From the NCBI GenBank assembly GCA_963724285.1, contig CAVRUD010000009.1, forward strand, positions 286,459-350,458: a DNA stretch of 64,000 nt. The letters run 5' to 3'. The position numbers and the translations under genes are program-made. The notes beneath the pieces were generated by a model, which was given only the letters and a program-made list of their open reading frames with translations, searched no databases and was not told the DNA's origin. This stretch comes from CAVRUD01 sp963724285 (GTDB lineage Bacteria; Chloroflexota; Chloroflexia; Thermomicrobiales; UBA6265). Of the stretch, positions 35,357 to 44,808 are shown piece by piece. The first letter of the stretch is position 1. Every line of letters starts with the position of its first letter.

Positions 35357-37270
35357 ATGGCCACCGAGATCAAGACCCAGCCCGTTGTCGTCGACACGAC
35401 GTCCAGCCCCCGCGCCCGTCTGCACCCACTCCCGATCAACGCCGTCCGGCTCAACGATCCCATCTGGGAGCCGCGGCGCCGTCGCAACGCCTCGGTGACC
35501 ATCCCCGCACAGCACCAGCTCCTCGAGACGACGGACAGGCTGGACAACTTCCGCCGTTCGACCGCCGGCGATACCGCCCCATCGGTCGGCATGTACTTCA
35601 ACGACACCGATGTCTACAAGTGGCTCGAAGCCGCCTCCTGGGCGCTGGCCACGGACCCCGATCCCTCCCTCGACGCCACCGTCGACGAGGTGATTGCCAC
35701 CGTCGCCGCCGCCCAGTTGCCAGACGGCTATCTGGACACCTTCTACACGCTGGGCGGCCCGGAGCAGTTCGCCAAGCGCTGGACCGAACTGACCCGCACA
35801 CACGAGCTCTACTGCGCCGGCCACCTGATCCAGGCCGCCGTGGCACATTTCCGGGCCACCGGCAAAACCTCGCTCCTTACCGTTGCCACCCGCTTCGCCG
35901 ACCTGCTCGTCGACACCTTTGGCCCCGCAGAAACGGGCAAGCTGCCCGGGACCGACGGCCACGAAGAGATCGAACTGGCCCTGGTTGAGCTGGGGCGCGC
36001 CACCGGGGACCGGCGCTACATCGACCTCGCCGCCTACTTCCTCGATGCCAGGGGATACGGCCTCGTCGGCGGCGACGAATACCACCAGGACCACCTGCCG
36101 TTCCGGGAGATGGAGACGATCGTCGGCCACGCGGTCCGTGCCGTCTACCTCACCACCGGCGCGACCGACATCTATACCGAGACGGGAGACGAGACGATCC
36201 TGACCGCGCTGCACCGGCTCTGGGACAACATGACCCAGCGCCGGATGTACGTCTCGGGCGGGATTGGATCCCGCTGGGAGGGCGAGGCATTCGGTCGCGA
36301 CTTCGAACTGCCCAACACCCGCGCCTACACCGAGACCTGCGCGGCGATCGGCAGCGTGATGTGGAACTGGCGAATGCTGGCCCTGAACGGGGACGCCAAG
36401 TACGCCGACCTGATCGAGACCACGCTCTACAACGCGATCCTGCCCGGACTCTCCCTCTCCGGCGACGAGTACTTCTACCAGAACCCCCTCGCCAACGATG
36501 GCACACATCGCCGCGAACCCTGGTTCCGCGTCGCCTGCTGCCCGCCGAACATCGCCCGAACGCTGGCGAGCATCGGCGGATATGTCGCGACGACATCGGC
36601 GGAGGGCGTCTGGCTCCACCTCTACGCCGATTCCCAGACCGACCTGACGCTCGAAAACGGCGCCGGGGCGACCATCACCCAGCGCACAAACTATCCGTGG
36701 GACGAGCACGTCGCCATGCAGGTCGATGCCACTGGCGAGTTTGCCCTCTTCCTTCGGATTCCCGAATGGTGCGATTCCGGCGCGAGCATCTCGATCAACG
36801 GAGATGATTTCGGCGAGGCACCGACCCCAGGTACCTATGCCAGGATCGAGCGTTCCTGGTCACCCGGCGACACGATAACCCTGACCCTGCCGATGCCGGT
36901 GCGGTTCGTGGCCGCCCATCCTCACGTCTTCGAACTGACCGGCCGGACGGCAGTCTTCCGCGGCCCCATCCTCTACTGCGCCGAAGCGGCAGACAACCCG
37001 AACATCGATCCTCGCAACCTTGCCATTGATCCGACCGTGGCGATTACCTCCCGCCACGACCCGAACCTCCTCGGCGGCGTCACGATCCTTCAGACCACGG
37101 CCTCCGTCGCTGCACCCGACGAGTCGTGGTCCACCTCGCTCTACCGACCGCTCGCCGACACCACGCCTTCACCTGAACCAACGTCGACGCCGTTGACCCT
37201 CATCCCCTATCACGTCTGGGCAAACCGTGAACCCGGTCCGATGGAGGTCTGGTTGCGCGTCAAGACCTAG
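35357..37270 (+). CDS. GH127 beta-L-arabinofuranosidase
   Basis: 637 residues, full length for GH127 (DUF1680, HypBA1-like). It folds as an alpha/alpha barrel with beta-sandwich domains. Key residues are visible: Glu310 in GEAFG (expected acid/base), zinc ligands Glu326 and Cys328 in TETCA, and the Cys394-Cys395 pair in VACCPPN, whose Cys acts as nucleophile in this family. It removes beta-L-arabinofuranose from arabino-oligosaccharides. No signal peptide, so it acts on sugar brought in by the importer encoded just upstream. ATG with GAGGAAG five to eight bases before it. Last gene of the LacI-controlled operon. Confidence 0.93.
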   Translation: MATEIKTQPVVVDTTSSPRARLHPLPINAVRLNDPIWEPRRRRNASVTIPAQHQLLETTDRLDNFRRSTAGDTAPSVGMYFNDTDVYKWLEAASWALATDPDPSLDATVDEVIATVAAAQLPDGYLDTFYTLGGPEQFAKRWTELTRTHELYCAGHLIQAAVAHFRATGKTSLLTVATRFADLLVDTFGPAETGKLPGTDGHEEIELALVELGRATGDRRYIDLAAYFLDARGYGLVGGDEYHQDHLPFREMETIVGHAVRAVYLTTGATDIYTETGDETILTALHRLWDNMTQRRMYVSGGIGSRWEGEAFGRDFELPNTRAYTETCAAIGSVMWNWRMLALNGDAKYADLIETTLYNAILPGLSLSGDEYFYQNPLANDGTHRREPWFRVACCPPNIARTLASIGGYVATTSAEGVWLHLYADSQTDLTLENGAGATITQRTNYPWDEHVAMQVDATGEFALFLRIPEWCDSGASISINGDDFGEAPTPGTYARIERSWSPGDTITLTLPMPVRFVAAHPHVFELTGRTAVFRGPILYCAEAADNPNIDPRNLAIDPTVAITSRHDPNLLGGVTILQTTASVAAPDESWSTSLYRPLADTTPSPEPTSTPLTLIPYHVWANREPGPMEVWLRVKT

Positions 37271-37272
37271 TA

Positions 37273-37524
37273 GTCCGTCACGCATGATTCGCCACCTGGT
37301 AGGGGCAGGGCAAGCCCTGCCCGGTTGCCCACCGCACCGCCAAATTGGGGAACAAGGGCACCGCAAGCGGATGCCCCTACAACGAAGGCCACCCGCGAAT
37401 CACCGTTGACTGTCCACCAGGTTGGTTTAGAGCGATTGTCGAAAACCATGGCCGCCGTCCTGTCCTCCATAGCCAGTTCCGCAGCCGCTTCCACCACTCA
37501 GCCCGGGACCTAAGAGTCCCGGGC
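37273..37524. repeat. Cluster of REP/MITE-like repeats
   Basis: The 384-bp gap between GH127 and glpK holds no gene. From 37278, GTCACGCATGATTCGCC is followed by GTAGGGGCA at 37299 and its inverse TGCCCCTAC at 37372, an element related to 8561-8655. At 37501-37524 GCCCGGGAC and GTCCCGGGC form a stem with the flank CACTCA seen also at 3431. A third GC-rich stem of CCCGGGG type lies at 37629-37650. The two genes converge, so these hairpins may end both transcripts. Confidence 0.6.
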
Positions 37525-37654
37525 AACGCGGAGACGCGACCAACCTATTTCAACGAGCGCATCGCGGAAGCCGTCCCGGCCCCGACCACTGATGCTCCGC
37601 GCGAAGCTGGCGTCGTGGTCATCGCCCCGGGGTCGCTCATCCCCGGGCAGTGCG

Positions 37655-39140
37655 CTATCTCGCCCACCCCTTGGCCCGCTCGACCCCTCGGAGCCAGATG
37701 GCATAGCGCTCGTCGCGTTCGGTTTGCGACCAGCGTGGTTCGAACCGCCGATCTTCGCGCCACTGTGATTTGATGGTCTCCCGGTCTGGCCAAACTCCGG
37801 CCGCCAACCCGGCCAGGTAGGCCGCCCCCAACGCGGTCGATTCGACGTTCTTGGGCCGCACAACCGGGCAACCGAGAACGTCCGCCTGGAGCTGCATGAG
37901 CAACTCGTTGGCGCTGGCGCCGCCATCGACCCGAAGTTCGGTCAGGTCTATCGCGGAGTCCTGTCTCATGGCGTCGAGTACGTCCCGCGTCTGGAAGGCG
38001 ATCGCCTCCAGCGTTGCCCGGGCGATGTGTCCCGCGCGCGTCCCCCTGGTAATGCCGGAGATCGTTCCCCGCGCTTCCTGATCCCAGTGGGGAGCACCTA
38101 GGCCGGTCAGGGCCGGGACGAACACCACCCCACCACTGTCCGGCACGCTCGCCGCCAATGCTTCGACGTCCGCGGCGGAGGTGATGATCCCCAGTCCGTC
38201 GCGCAGCCACTGGACCGCCGCACCCGTGACGAAGATTGCCCCTTCCAGCGCGAAGTCGCGGACCCCATCGATCTCCCAGGCGACCGTGGTCAGCAGGCCA
38301 TGGGCCGATGGCCACGCATCCGGTCCCGTCTGCAGGAGAAGGAAACTTCCCGTCCCGTAGGTGTTCTTGGCCTGACCGGGCTGGAAACATGCCTGCCCGA
38401 AGAGCGCGGCGTGCTGGTCACCGGCCATCCCCGCCACCTTGATCGGCCCGCCAAAGAGTTCGGGCGAGGTCTCGCAGTAGATCTCGGCGTTGGAGCGCAC
38501 CTCGGGAAGCATTGCCCTGGGAATGCCCAGATCGGCCAGCAGGGGTTCCGACCACTCACCGGCCCGGATGTCGAGCAGCATCGTGCGGGCCGCGTTCGAG
38601 GCATCGGTGGCGTGGACCGCTACCGCCGGACAGGTTCCAGAGCAGCCAACTATCGACCGTGCCAAAGAGCACCTCACCGGCTTCGGCCCGTCGCCGGAGG
38701 TCAGGATCCTGATCGAGCAGCCAGGCGATCTTCGTCGCCGAGAAATAGGCGTCCGGAACCAATCCGGTGATCTGGGTGTACGTCGGTCCCATACCCCGGG
38801 CGACCAGTGCGTCCACCAATGCCGAGGTCTGCCGGCTCTGCCAGACGATCGCGGGAGCGACCGGCTCACCGGTTGCTCGGTCCCAGAGGATCGTCGTTTC
38901 CCGCTGGTTCGTGATCCCAATCGCCGCGACGTCACCGGCCCCGATCCCGGCGGCCTTCAGCGCTGCCCGGCCCACATCAAGGATTGTCTGCCAGATCTCC
39001 ACCGGGTCCTGATTGACCCAACCGGGATGCGGGTACGACTGGGTGGTGGCCTGCTGTCTGAGGCTTCTTACCTCTCCCTGGTCGTCGAACACAATCGCCC
39101 GGCTCGAGGTCGTCCCCTGATCCAGTGCCAGCACGTACAT
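37655..39140 (-). pseudogene. glpK: Glycerol kinase, one frameshift
   Basis: 495 codons in two frames, full length for GlpK. N-terminus MYVLALDQGTTSSRAIVFDD (phosphate-1 motif), then HPGWVNQDPVEIWQ, AIGITNQRETTILWDR, FGTVDSWLLW; after the break HATDASNAARTMLLDI, GDQHAALFGQACF, KNTYGTGSFLLL and LRVDGGASANELLMQLQ. It phosphorylates glycerol; glpD at 8.9-10.6 kb is the next step. The break is near 38632, where NLSGG is followed by a one-base change; repair restores the family consensus, so a read error is likely. It converges with the GH127 gene. Confidence 0.88.
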
Positions 39141-39279
39141 TCGAGACCTCCCGCACATCTCAATCGGTATTCCGGCAGGATCATACGCGCCATCCGAAAA
39201 ACGGACTGAGCCGGCGGATCGATTCGCCGGCCCGGGTGACTTCGAAGAGGATAATCCTCGAAAGCCCAACCTCCGCTCG

Positions 39280-40359
39280 CTACGACAGAATCCTGACTTC
39301 GGCCACCGAGCCAATCTGCGCGTCCAGGTTCGGGTTGGTGAAGTAGAACCGGACGAAACGAGCCTGCCGCCCGACGGTCTGAGTCGTGAACACGCCCGCC
39401 TTCTGGTTGCCCCGGTTCGCGACATGTGTCCAACTCGAACCGTTGGTCGAGACCTCGATTCGCCATGCGTCGGCCAGCCCACCGGTCAGCCACATCCATT
39501 GGACACTGCCGACATACTTGGTCGAGCCCAGATCGAAGTAGATGTAGGCGTAACTCGGCCGGTTCGCGTCTGTGATCCAGGCCGTATCGGTCCGGTTGTC
39601 ATACGCCAGGCTGGAGCTGTTCGATCCGGTTGTTCGCACGCTCCGGATAATCGTGTAGGCACTTTCCGGTGCTGGCGACGGACTCGGCGACGGTGACGCT
39701 GAGGGCGATGGCGACGGAGACGGGCTCGGGCTCGGGGTCGCGCCGCACGACGCGGTCCCATCGTTGCTCAGCACCTGACCGCCGAAGGTGTTGGTCCAAT
39801 ACCAATCGTAGGTTGCATCGACATCGTAGGAACGACCGATGCCGATCACCGTGTAGTTCGGGCTGAGCATATTGGCGTTATGCGCCGCGCTGTTTTTCCA
39901 AGCGTTGAAGACCGCCGCGGCCGTCGCGTACCCGGCGGCGATGTTCTCCCCTTTAAAGGTATTGGCTGTGTAACCAAAGTTGAGGATGTTCTGAGACCAG
40001 GTCACGCCATTGCGCAACGTATGGCTGAAGTAGTTGTAATCAGCCATCTCCCAGGAGTGGAAATTCGCCGCCGTGGACAACTTGCCGCTGAGCTGCAACC
40101 CCCCCAATCCGTTCTGGGCCCGGTGCTGATTGATCAGTCCAAGGAGGGCCGCCTCTTCCTTGTCAATGCACGGCTGATCGGTTGCAAACGACGCCTGATC
40201 CGCCGCTGGCCTCGGCGCGGGCGCCGCCTGAACGGCCCCGACCATTCCTCCTATTGCCAGGAGCAAGCAGATCGCCCACACCGCACCACGCCGCTTTATT
40301 GACCCGCGCAAAAGTCTCCCCCCACGGAATGCGCCGCGCGGCGTCATCAGGGTGTCCAA
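39280..40359 (-). CDS. Secreted CAP-domain protein with discoidin-like C-terminus
   Basis: 359 residues. A signal segment (VWAICLLLAIGGMVGAVQAA) is followed by a CAP/SCP domain: LLGLINQHRAQNGLGGLQLS, NYFSHTLRNG, GENIAAGYATAAAVFNAWKN, AHNANMLSPNYTVIGIG, which keeps the His/Glu cleft residues. A linker of about 30 residues of Pro-Ser repeats leads to an F5/8 type C (discoidin) domain: SSSLAYDNRTDTAWITD and RFVRFYFTNPNLDAQIGSVA. The CAP part may bind or cleave an unknown ligand; the discoidin part suggests anchoring to polysaccharide. Both are inferred from fold. Exported to the cell surface or medium. Confidence 0.88.
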   Translation of the reverse strand: MDTLMTPRGAFRGGRLLRGSIKRRGAVWAICLLLAIGGMVGAVQAAPAPRPAADQASFATDQPCIDKEEAALLGLINQHRAQNGLGGLQLSGKLSTAANFHSWEMADYNYFSHTLRNGVTWSQNILNFGYTANTFKGENIAAGYATAAAVFNAWKNSAAHNANMLSPNYTVIGIGRSYDVDATYDWYWTNTFGGQVLSNDGTASCGATPSPSPSPSPSPSASPSPSPSPAPESAYTIIRSVRTTGSNSSSLAYDNRTDTAWITDANRPSYAYIYFDLGSTKYVGSVQWMWLTGGLADAWRIEVSTNGSSWTHVANRGNQKAGVFTTQTVGRQARFVRFYFTNPNLDAQIGSVAEVRILS

Positions 40360-40515
40360 CCACAGCCCCGACAGTGGTCGCGTCTCAATTCATGCTTGTG
40401 CATGGGACGTGCCTTGGACAACGGACCGTTCGTCGTCGGGCTCCTGGAAGAAATAGGCCAAACGGCCCCCTCATACCATGGTGTCTACGGTTCGACTCGG
40501 GTGGGGGCATGCAGC

Positions 40516-40562
40516 CCAACCTACCGGGGCCGGCGTGATCGACACCGGTCCCGGTAGGTTGG
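40516..40562 (-). terminator. Hairpin downstream of the coiled-coil gene
   Basis: CCAACCTACCGGG at 40516-40528 pairs perfectly with CCCGGTAGGTTGG at 40550-40562; the loop can extend the pairing. It begins 27 bases after the minus-strand stop at 40589. No U run follows. Confidence 0.5.
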
Positions 40563-40588
40563 ATCTGGATGCGTCGCGATAGCTTCCG

Positions 40589-41782
40589 CTAGAACCCCTG
40601 AGCGCCGGGGAGTTTGACCTCGAGCACGTCCGCGCTCACCGTCACGGGCTCCAGCCCCGCGCCGCCTTCCCAGCCCTGAAGGTCCTCCAGGGCCAGGCGC
40701 CCATCAGCGACCACGTGCAGGCGGAGGACACCTTCGGCGTACTCCCGGGCCTCAACGCTTTCGACGTGGCTCAGTCCGTGGAGATGGCGCTGCAACGCCA
40801 GCGCGGCCGCGGCCCGGGGCACGCCATGAACCAGCACCGTTACCGATCGCGACCCTCGGACTTCCCCGGCATCAACGTGCTGAGGCGCTTCGACAGGCTG
40901 GACAGCCTCGGCAATGGCGGCATGTGCGGTTTCGGCAGCCGGCGGGGCATATGCGGTCGCTTCCTGATCCTCGTGGCCAGCTGTGACATCAGAGACTGCT
41001 TCGACCGGCTCGGGATGTCCGGATTCAGGCTCGATTTCTCCAGCGGGAAACCCCGCGGCCCCGGCGCCGGGGCCCTCCTCGGATTGGCCCGCGGAGGATG
41101 CTGAGGCGGTGCCGGCAATGTCGGGGGGCGTCTCGACGGGTTCCGCCCGAACACCGGTCTCGAGCGCAGCCCTCTCCATCTCGATGGCCTGGGGGGTATC
41201 GAACGTCTCCGCGACGCCGTTGCTCTCCGCTGGGACGCCGGCGGATTCCGTCGCCAGGGCGGCGATGGCTGCCTCGCCTTCGTCGGCCTCACCGACCGCG
41301 GCCCCTTCCTCAACCGGCAGCACCGTCTCGGTCGATCCGGCGACTGCCGCCGCGGTGACCGCGGTGGAGAGCGCCGGGCGCGCGCCGGCCGCTGCGAGGT
41401 CTTCGGAGGTATTCATTGCCCCGATGGTGGCCGCCACCCGGCGGGCCATGTTGGCCGCCGTTCCTTGCAGTGCAATCAGATCGGCGTGAACCGCCTCCAG
41501 CTCGCGCCGGTAGCGGCTTCGCTCAGCGGCAAGTCGTTCCTCGGCCTGAGACTTGGCCAGGTCAAGCTCCGCTTGGGTCCGCTCGCGCAGGTCCAACGCG
41601 TCGCGCATGAGCCGGCTTGCCTGAGCGACGTTGTCCTGTATCAGGCGGTCAAACGATGCGAAAAAGTCCAGACGCTCCTCCGCCCGAGCGAGCCGGGCCC
41701 TGAGATCGCTGTCTGATTCGCCGGACACCTCGCCTGCCTCCCCTCGTGCCAGACTGTCAGCCACGACATTCCTCCCGGTCAT
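40589..41782 (-). CDS. Coiled-coil protein with small C-terminal alpha/beta domain
   Basis: 397 residues. The N-terminal 120 residues are a charged coiled coil (DSDLRARLARAEERLDFFAS, RERTQAELDLAKSQAEERLA, ERSRYRRELEAVHADLIALQ). About 190 residues of Ala/Glu/Pro-rich linker follow. The last 75 residues (RSVTVLVHGVPRAAAALALQ, then LSHVESVEAREYAEGVLRLH) alternate strands and helices like a ferredoxin-fold HMA or ACT-type domain, without the HMA Cys pair. No signal peptide or membrane segment. I do not recognise a named family; it could be a structural or cell-pole protein or a regulator's partner. Confidence 0.7.
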   Translation of the reverse strand: MTGRNVVADSLARGEAGEVSGESDSDLRARLARAEERLDFFASFDRLIQDNVAQASRLMRDALDLRERTQAELDLAKSQAEERLAAERSRYRRELEAVHADLIALQGTAANMARRVAATIGAMNTSEDLAAAGARPALSTAVTAAAVAGSTETVLPVEEGAAVGEADEGEAAIAALATESAGVPAESNGVAETFDTPQAIEMERAALETGVRAEPVETPPDIAGTASASSAGQSEEGPGAGAAGFPAGEIEPESGHPEPVEAVSDVTAGHEDQEATAYAPPAAETAHAAIAEAVQPVEAPQHVDAGEVRGSRSVTVLVHGVPRAAAALALQRHLHGLSHVESVEAREYAEGVLRLHVVADGRLALEDLQGWEGGAGLEPVTVSADVLEVKLPGAQGF

Positions 41783-41878
41783 CCAGCACCTGAATCCGCT
41801 GCCCCAGCCGGCGACGGGTCCGTCCTTCGGATTCTACGGTAACGCCTTATGTAATCCGGAGTGTAGCGCACGACAAAT

Positions 41879-43324
41879 TCAGGAGTACCGCACCGCCGTC
41901 CAGGTATCAGGGTGCAAGGCATCCCGATCGCCAAAACCGGTTCGCTCCCAGGTGTCGGCGAATGCTGCCTCTGCCCGATCGAGAACCGCACCCTCGTCGA
42001 CGCCGATGACCTCCCGATGCTCCATCAGGATCCTGCCATCGACGATGACCGTGGCGACGTCATGTCCGCTGGCGTGCCCGATCACCCGTAGCGGCGCCGT
42101 AAAATCGGGCGCCAGGTGGGCCTGACGCACGTTGAGCATGATGACATCGGCTCTTTTTCCAACTTCGATCGAGCCGATCTCCCGCTCCATTCCCAACGCC
42201 CGGGCCGCGTCGATCGTGATCATCCCCAGCAGCTTCCCGGCCGGGAGCAACGCGCTATCGGCATAGTGTGCCCGCTGCAACTGTGCCGCGATTCGGGACT
42301 GATCGATGAGGTCAAAATTGCGATCCGGCGAGGAACCATCAGTCGACACAACCACGTTGACCCCGGCGTCCAGGGCATCGATGACCGCGAACCGGTCGAG
42401 AACATAGGCATGGGTCAGTGGCCCGTGGCTGGCTGAGGTCCCCGTCCGGGCCAGGATCTCGATCTCGTCGGGTTCGATTCCCGCGCAGTGGGCGAGGGCG
42501 GCGTGCGGGCCAAGCAGTTCCGGCTCGATGGCGTAGGCGGCGCGGACCATACCTCGATAGGCGTGGGAATGGAGGCCAACGCCGTACCGCTCCACCAGAC
42601 GCTTCACACCGGCGACCTGTTCCCGGGCGATCGGATCACCCGCGTCGGCGCTCGGAGAAACCGCCGATGGCCCCACGAAAAACCCGATCCGGCCATTTGA
42701 CCGCTCCCGAACCGGCCGAAAAGCTTGAATGCATCCCTCGGTAACGGTAAGCGCTCGGGCAAGATCCACGGTCACTTCGCGTGGCGCTCCGGAGCCAGAT
42801 CTCTCGGTATACATCCGAGGCCATGGCCCGTCGGGTGGACCCGCCGCGGCGATGTGACGCAGGCCCAGATCCTCGTAGCCGCTCGCAGCCGCAAGGGCGT
42901 AGCGGGGATCGTCGATGCGCGGTGATGAGCCGGTCATCGACACCGATGTCGTCACGCCGAACTTGAGCCGCTCGAGCGCGGCTAACCTGCTCTCCGCCCG
43001 CCAGAACTCCTCGTCTGAGGCATGGAAATACATCGTGCCGACGATATCGCCCCACCCCGGTCCCGCAGCCGTTCCGACCTCCGACCGCCCAACGCCGAGG
43101 CCGCGCGTGAGCGAGTGACCGGCGTGGCCGTGGGTATCAACGATCCCCGGCAGGACATAGTGACCGGTTGCGTCGATGGTGCGTCTCGCAGCCGGAGGCT
43201 CTTGCCCGGCTTGTCCGATCCAGGCGATCCGGTCCCCTTCGATGCCAACCGATCCATCCCGGAGCACCCGCCGCGCGGGATCCATCGCGATCACGGTTCC
43301 GCCGGTAATCATCAGATCAAGCAC
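41879..43324 (-). CDS. Amidohydrolase of the cytosine deaminase/TRZ-ATZ type
   Basis: 481 residues of the metal-dependent amidohydrolase superfamily. Metal and catalytic sites are visible: GIVDTHGHAGH (HxH), GLHSHAY (third His), LAHCAGIEPDEI (fourth His with a downstream acid), VVVSTDGSSPDR (catalytic Asp). The composite beta-sandwich ends (MITGGTVIAMDP at the start, VGKRADVIMLNVRQAHL near the end) are typical. It hydrolyses or deaminates a cyclic amide or aminated heterocycle; the exact substrate is unknown. Close homologues are annotated as SsnA/TrzA-like hydrolases. Stands alone; divergent from the Bcr-type exporter 160 bp away, which might export its product. Confidence 0.88.
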   Translation of the reverse strand: MLDLMITGGTVIAMDPARRVLRDGSVGIEGDRIAWIGQAGQEPPAARRTIDATGHYVLPGIVDTHGHAGHSLTRGLGVGRSEVGTAAGPGWGDIVGTMYFHASDEEFWRAESRLAALERLKFGVTTSVSMTGSSPRIDDPRYALAAASGYEDLGLRHIAAAGPPDGPWPRMYTERSGSGAPREVTVDLARALTVTEGCIQAFRPVRERSNGRIGFFVGPSAVSPSADAGDPIAREQVAGVKRLVERYGVGLHSHAYRGMVRAAYAIEPELLGPHAALAHCAGIEPDEIEILARTGTSASHGPLTHAYVLDRFAVIDALDAGVNVVVSTDGSSPDRNFDLIDQSRIAAQLQRAHYADSALLPAGKLLGMITIDAARALGMEREIGSIEVGKRADVIMLNVRQAHLAPDFTAPLRVIGHASGHDVATVIVDGRILMEHREVIGVDEGAVLDRAEAAFADTWERTGFGDRDALHPDTWTAVRYS

Positions 43325-43484
43325 TCGATCCTTCCCCTCTCGCTGCTCGCAACGCGAACGTCCTCAACGCCGCGATAGTCTATTCGTCGCATGGCAGCCC
43401 CACATGAGCCGGGTTGTCAGGCAGTCGCTCGCGCATGCATCCTGATCCTGACGTTCGCACCCGAGGAGCAGCCCTGGAGCGGCC

Positions 43485-44741
43485 GTGACATCCCCTGCCT
43501 CGAACTCGGCGGTATCTGCCCCTCGATCCGCGCTGGTCCAGCCATCCTCGTTGCCCTCCCAGCGCACCCTGATCCTTCTCGTCGGCGCGTTGAGTGCGTT
43601 CGGGCCCCTATCGATCGACATGTATCTCCCGGGGCTGCCGGAACTGCGCGCCGACTTTGGCGTCAGCGCGTCTCTCACCCAGCTTACCCTCAGTGCCTGC
43701 CTGCTCGGGCTCGCCTCCGGGCAACTCCTCGCCGGTCCGATGAGCGACGCGTTCGGACGTCGTCGCCCCCTGATGCTCGGCGTCGGGCTCTATGCCGTGG
43801 CGTCGCTCTTGTGTGCCGCCGCGCCGACGATCGAAGCCCTGATCGCCTTCCGATTTATCCAGGGATTCGCCGGCGCCGCCGGGATCGTGATCGCCCGTTC
43901 GGTCGTGCGCGATCTCTACAGCGGTGCCGCCGCAGCCCGGTTTTTCTCCCTGCTCTTGCTTGTCAGCGGCCTCGCCCCGATCCTGGCTCCGCTCCTCGGC
44001 GGCCAGCTGCTGCGCGCGGTCTCGTGGCGCGGCGTCTTCGTGGCGCTGGCGCTCATCGGCACGGCGCTCCTGATCGCGACGGCGACTTTTCTGAACGAAA
44101 CCCACCCGCGGGAGCGCCGCCAGCCGGCCGGAGCCCGCCCAATCCTGCGCACGTTCCGGCGGCTGGCAACCGACAGGAGTTTCGTTGGGTACGCCCTCTC
44201 CGGCGGGTTAGCGTCCGCCGCGCTCTTCTCCTACATCGCCGGATCGGCGTTCGTGCTTCAGGACATCTATGGGGTCTCGCCGCAGACGTACAGCTTCATC
44301 TTCGCCTCGATCGCCGCCGGATACGTTACGTGCGGCCAGATCAACGGCCGCCTCGTGGGCCGGGTCGCCCCGAGAACGCTCCTCCGCTTCGGCCTGTGTG
44401 GCATGGCGAGCGGCAGCATCGCCTTCCTTCTGATGGTCCTGATCGGCGGCAGCGGCGGCGTCGGCCTGATCGGCATCGTCCCGGCCCTGGTTGTACTGGT
44501 CGGCAGCCTCGGATTCATCCTGCCCAACTCGACGGCCCTAGCTCTGACCGACCACCCCCACACCGCCGGCAGCGCGTCCGCCTTGATTGGCTTGCTGCAA
44601 TACGCCATTGGCGCCACGGCTGCTCCCCTGGTTGGCATCGCCGGCGAAGACACGGCCGTCCCTATGGCCATCGTCGTGGCCACCGCCGCGACCACTGCCC
44701 TTTTGACGTTCCTGCTCCTGACCCGAGACCGCGACGCCTAA
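43485..44741 (+). CDS. Bcr/CflA-type multidrug MFS exporter
   Basis: 418 residues, 12 membrane segments. Family signatures: FGPLSIDMYLPGLPELRADF, GQLLAGPMSDAFGRRRPLML (motif A), RFIQGFAGAAGIVIARSVVR (motif C region of drug antiporters). It pumps out drugs or small metabolites using the proton gradient. GTG start at 43485 with GGAG close upstream; the first 28 residues are low-complexity and a later start is possible. The PadR-DrrAB cassette follows on the same strand, making this a small efflux cluster. Confidence 0.92.
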   Translation: MTSPASNSAVSAPRSALVQPSSLPSQRTLILLVGALSAFGPLSIDMYLPGLPELRADFGVSASLTQLTLSACLLGLASGQLLAGPMSDAFGRRRPLMLGVGLYAVASLLCAAAPTIEALIAFRFIQGFAGAAGIVIARSVVRDLYSGAAAARFFSLLLLVSGLAPILAPLLGGQLLRAVSWRGVFVALALIGTALLIATATFLNETHPRERRQPAGARPILRTFRRLATDRSFVGYALSGGLASAALFSYIAGSAFVLQDIYGVSPQTYSFIFASIAAGYVTCGQINGRLVGRVAPRTLLRFGLCGMASGSIAFLLMVLIGGSGGVGLIGIVPALVVLVGSLGFILPNSTALALTDHPHTAGSASALIGLLQYAIGATAAPLVGIAGEDTAVPMAIVVATAATTALLTFLLLTRDRDA

Positions 44742-44808
44742 CTTGGCCGCGACCAACTCCAGGGATTATCCACGGCACTTGAATAGTTTTGACATTTCTA
44801 GTATTATC

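Noticed and set aside
8897..39140. A single glycerol operon
   Set aside because: glpD and glpK are about 27 kb apart with many unrelated genes between, and no glpF is visible.
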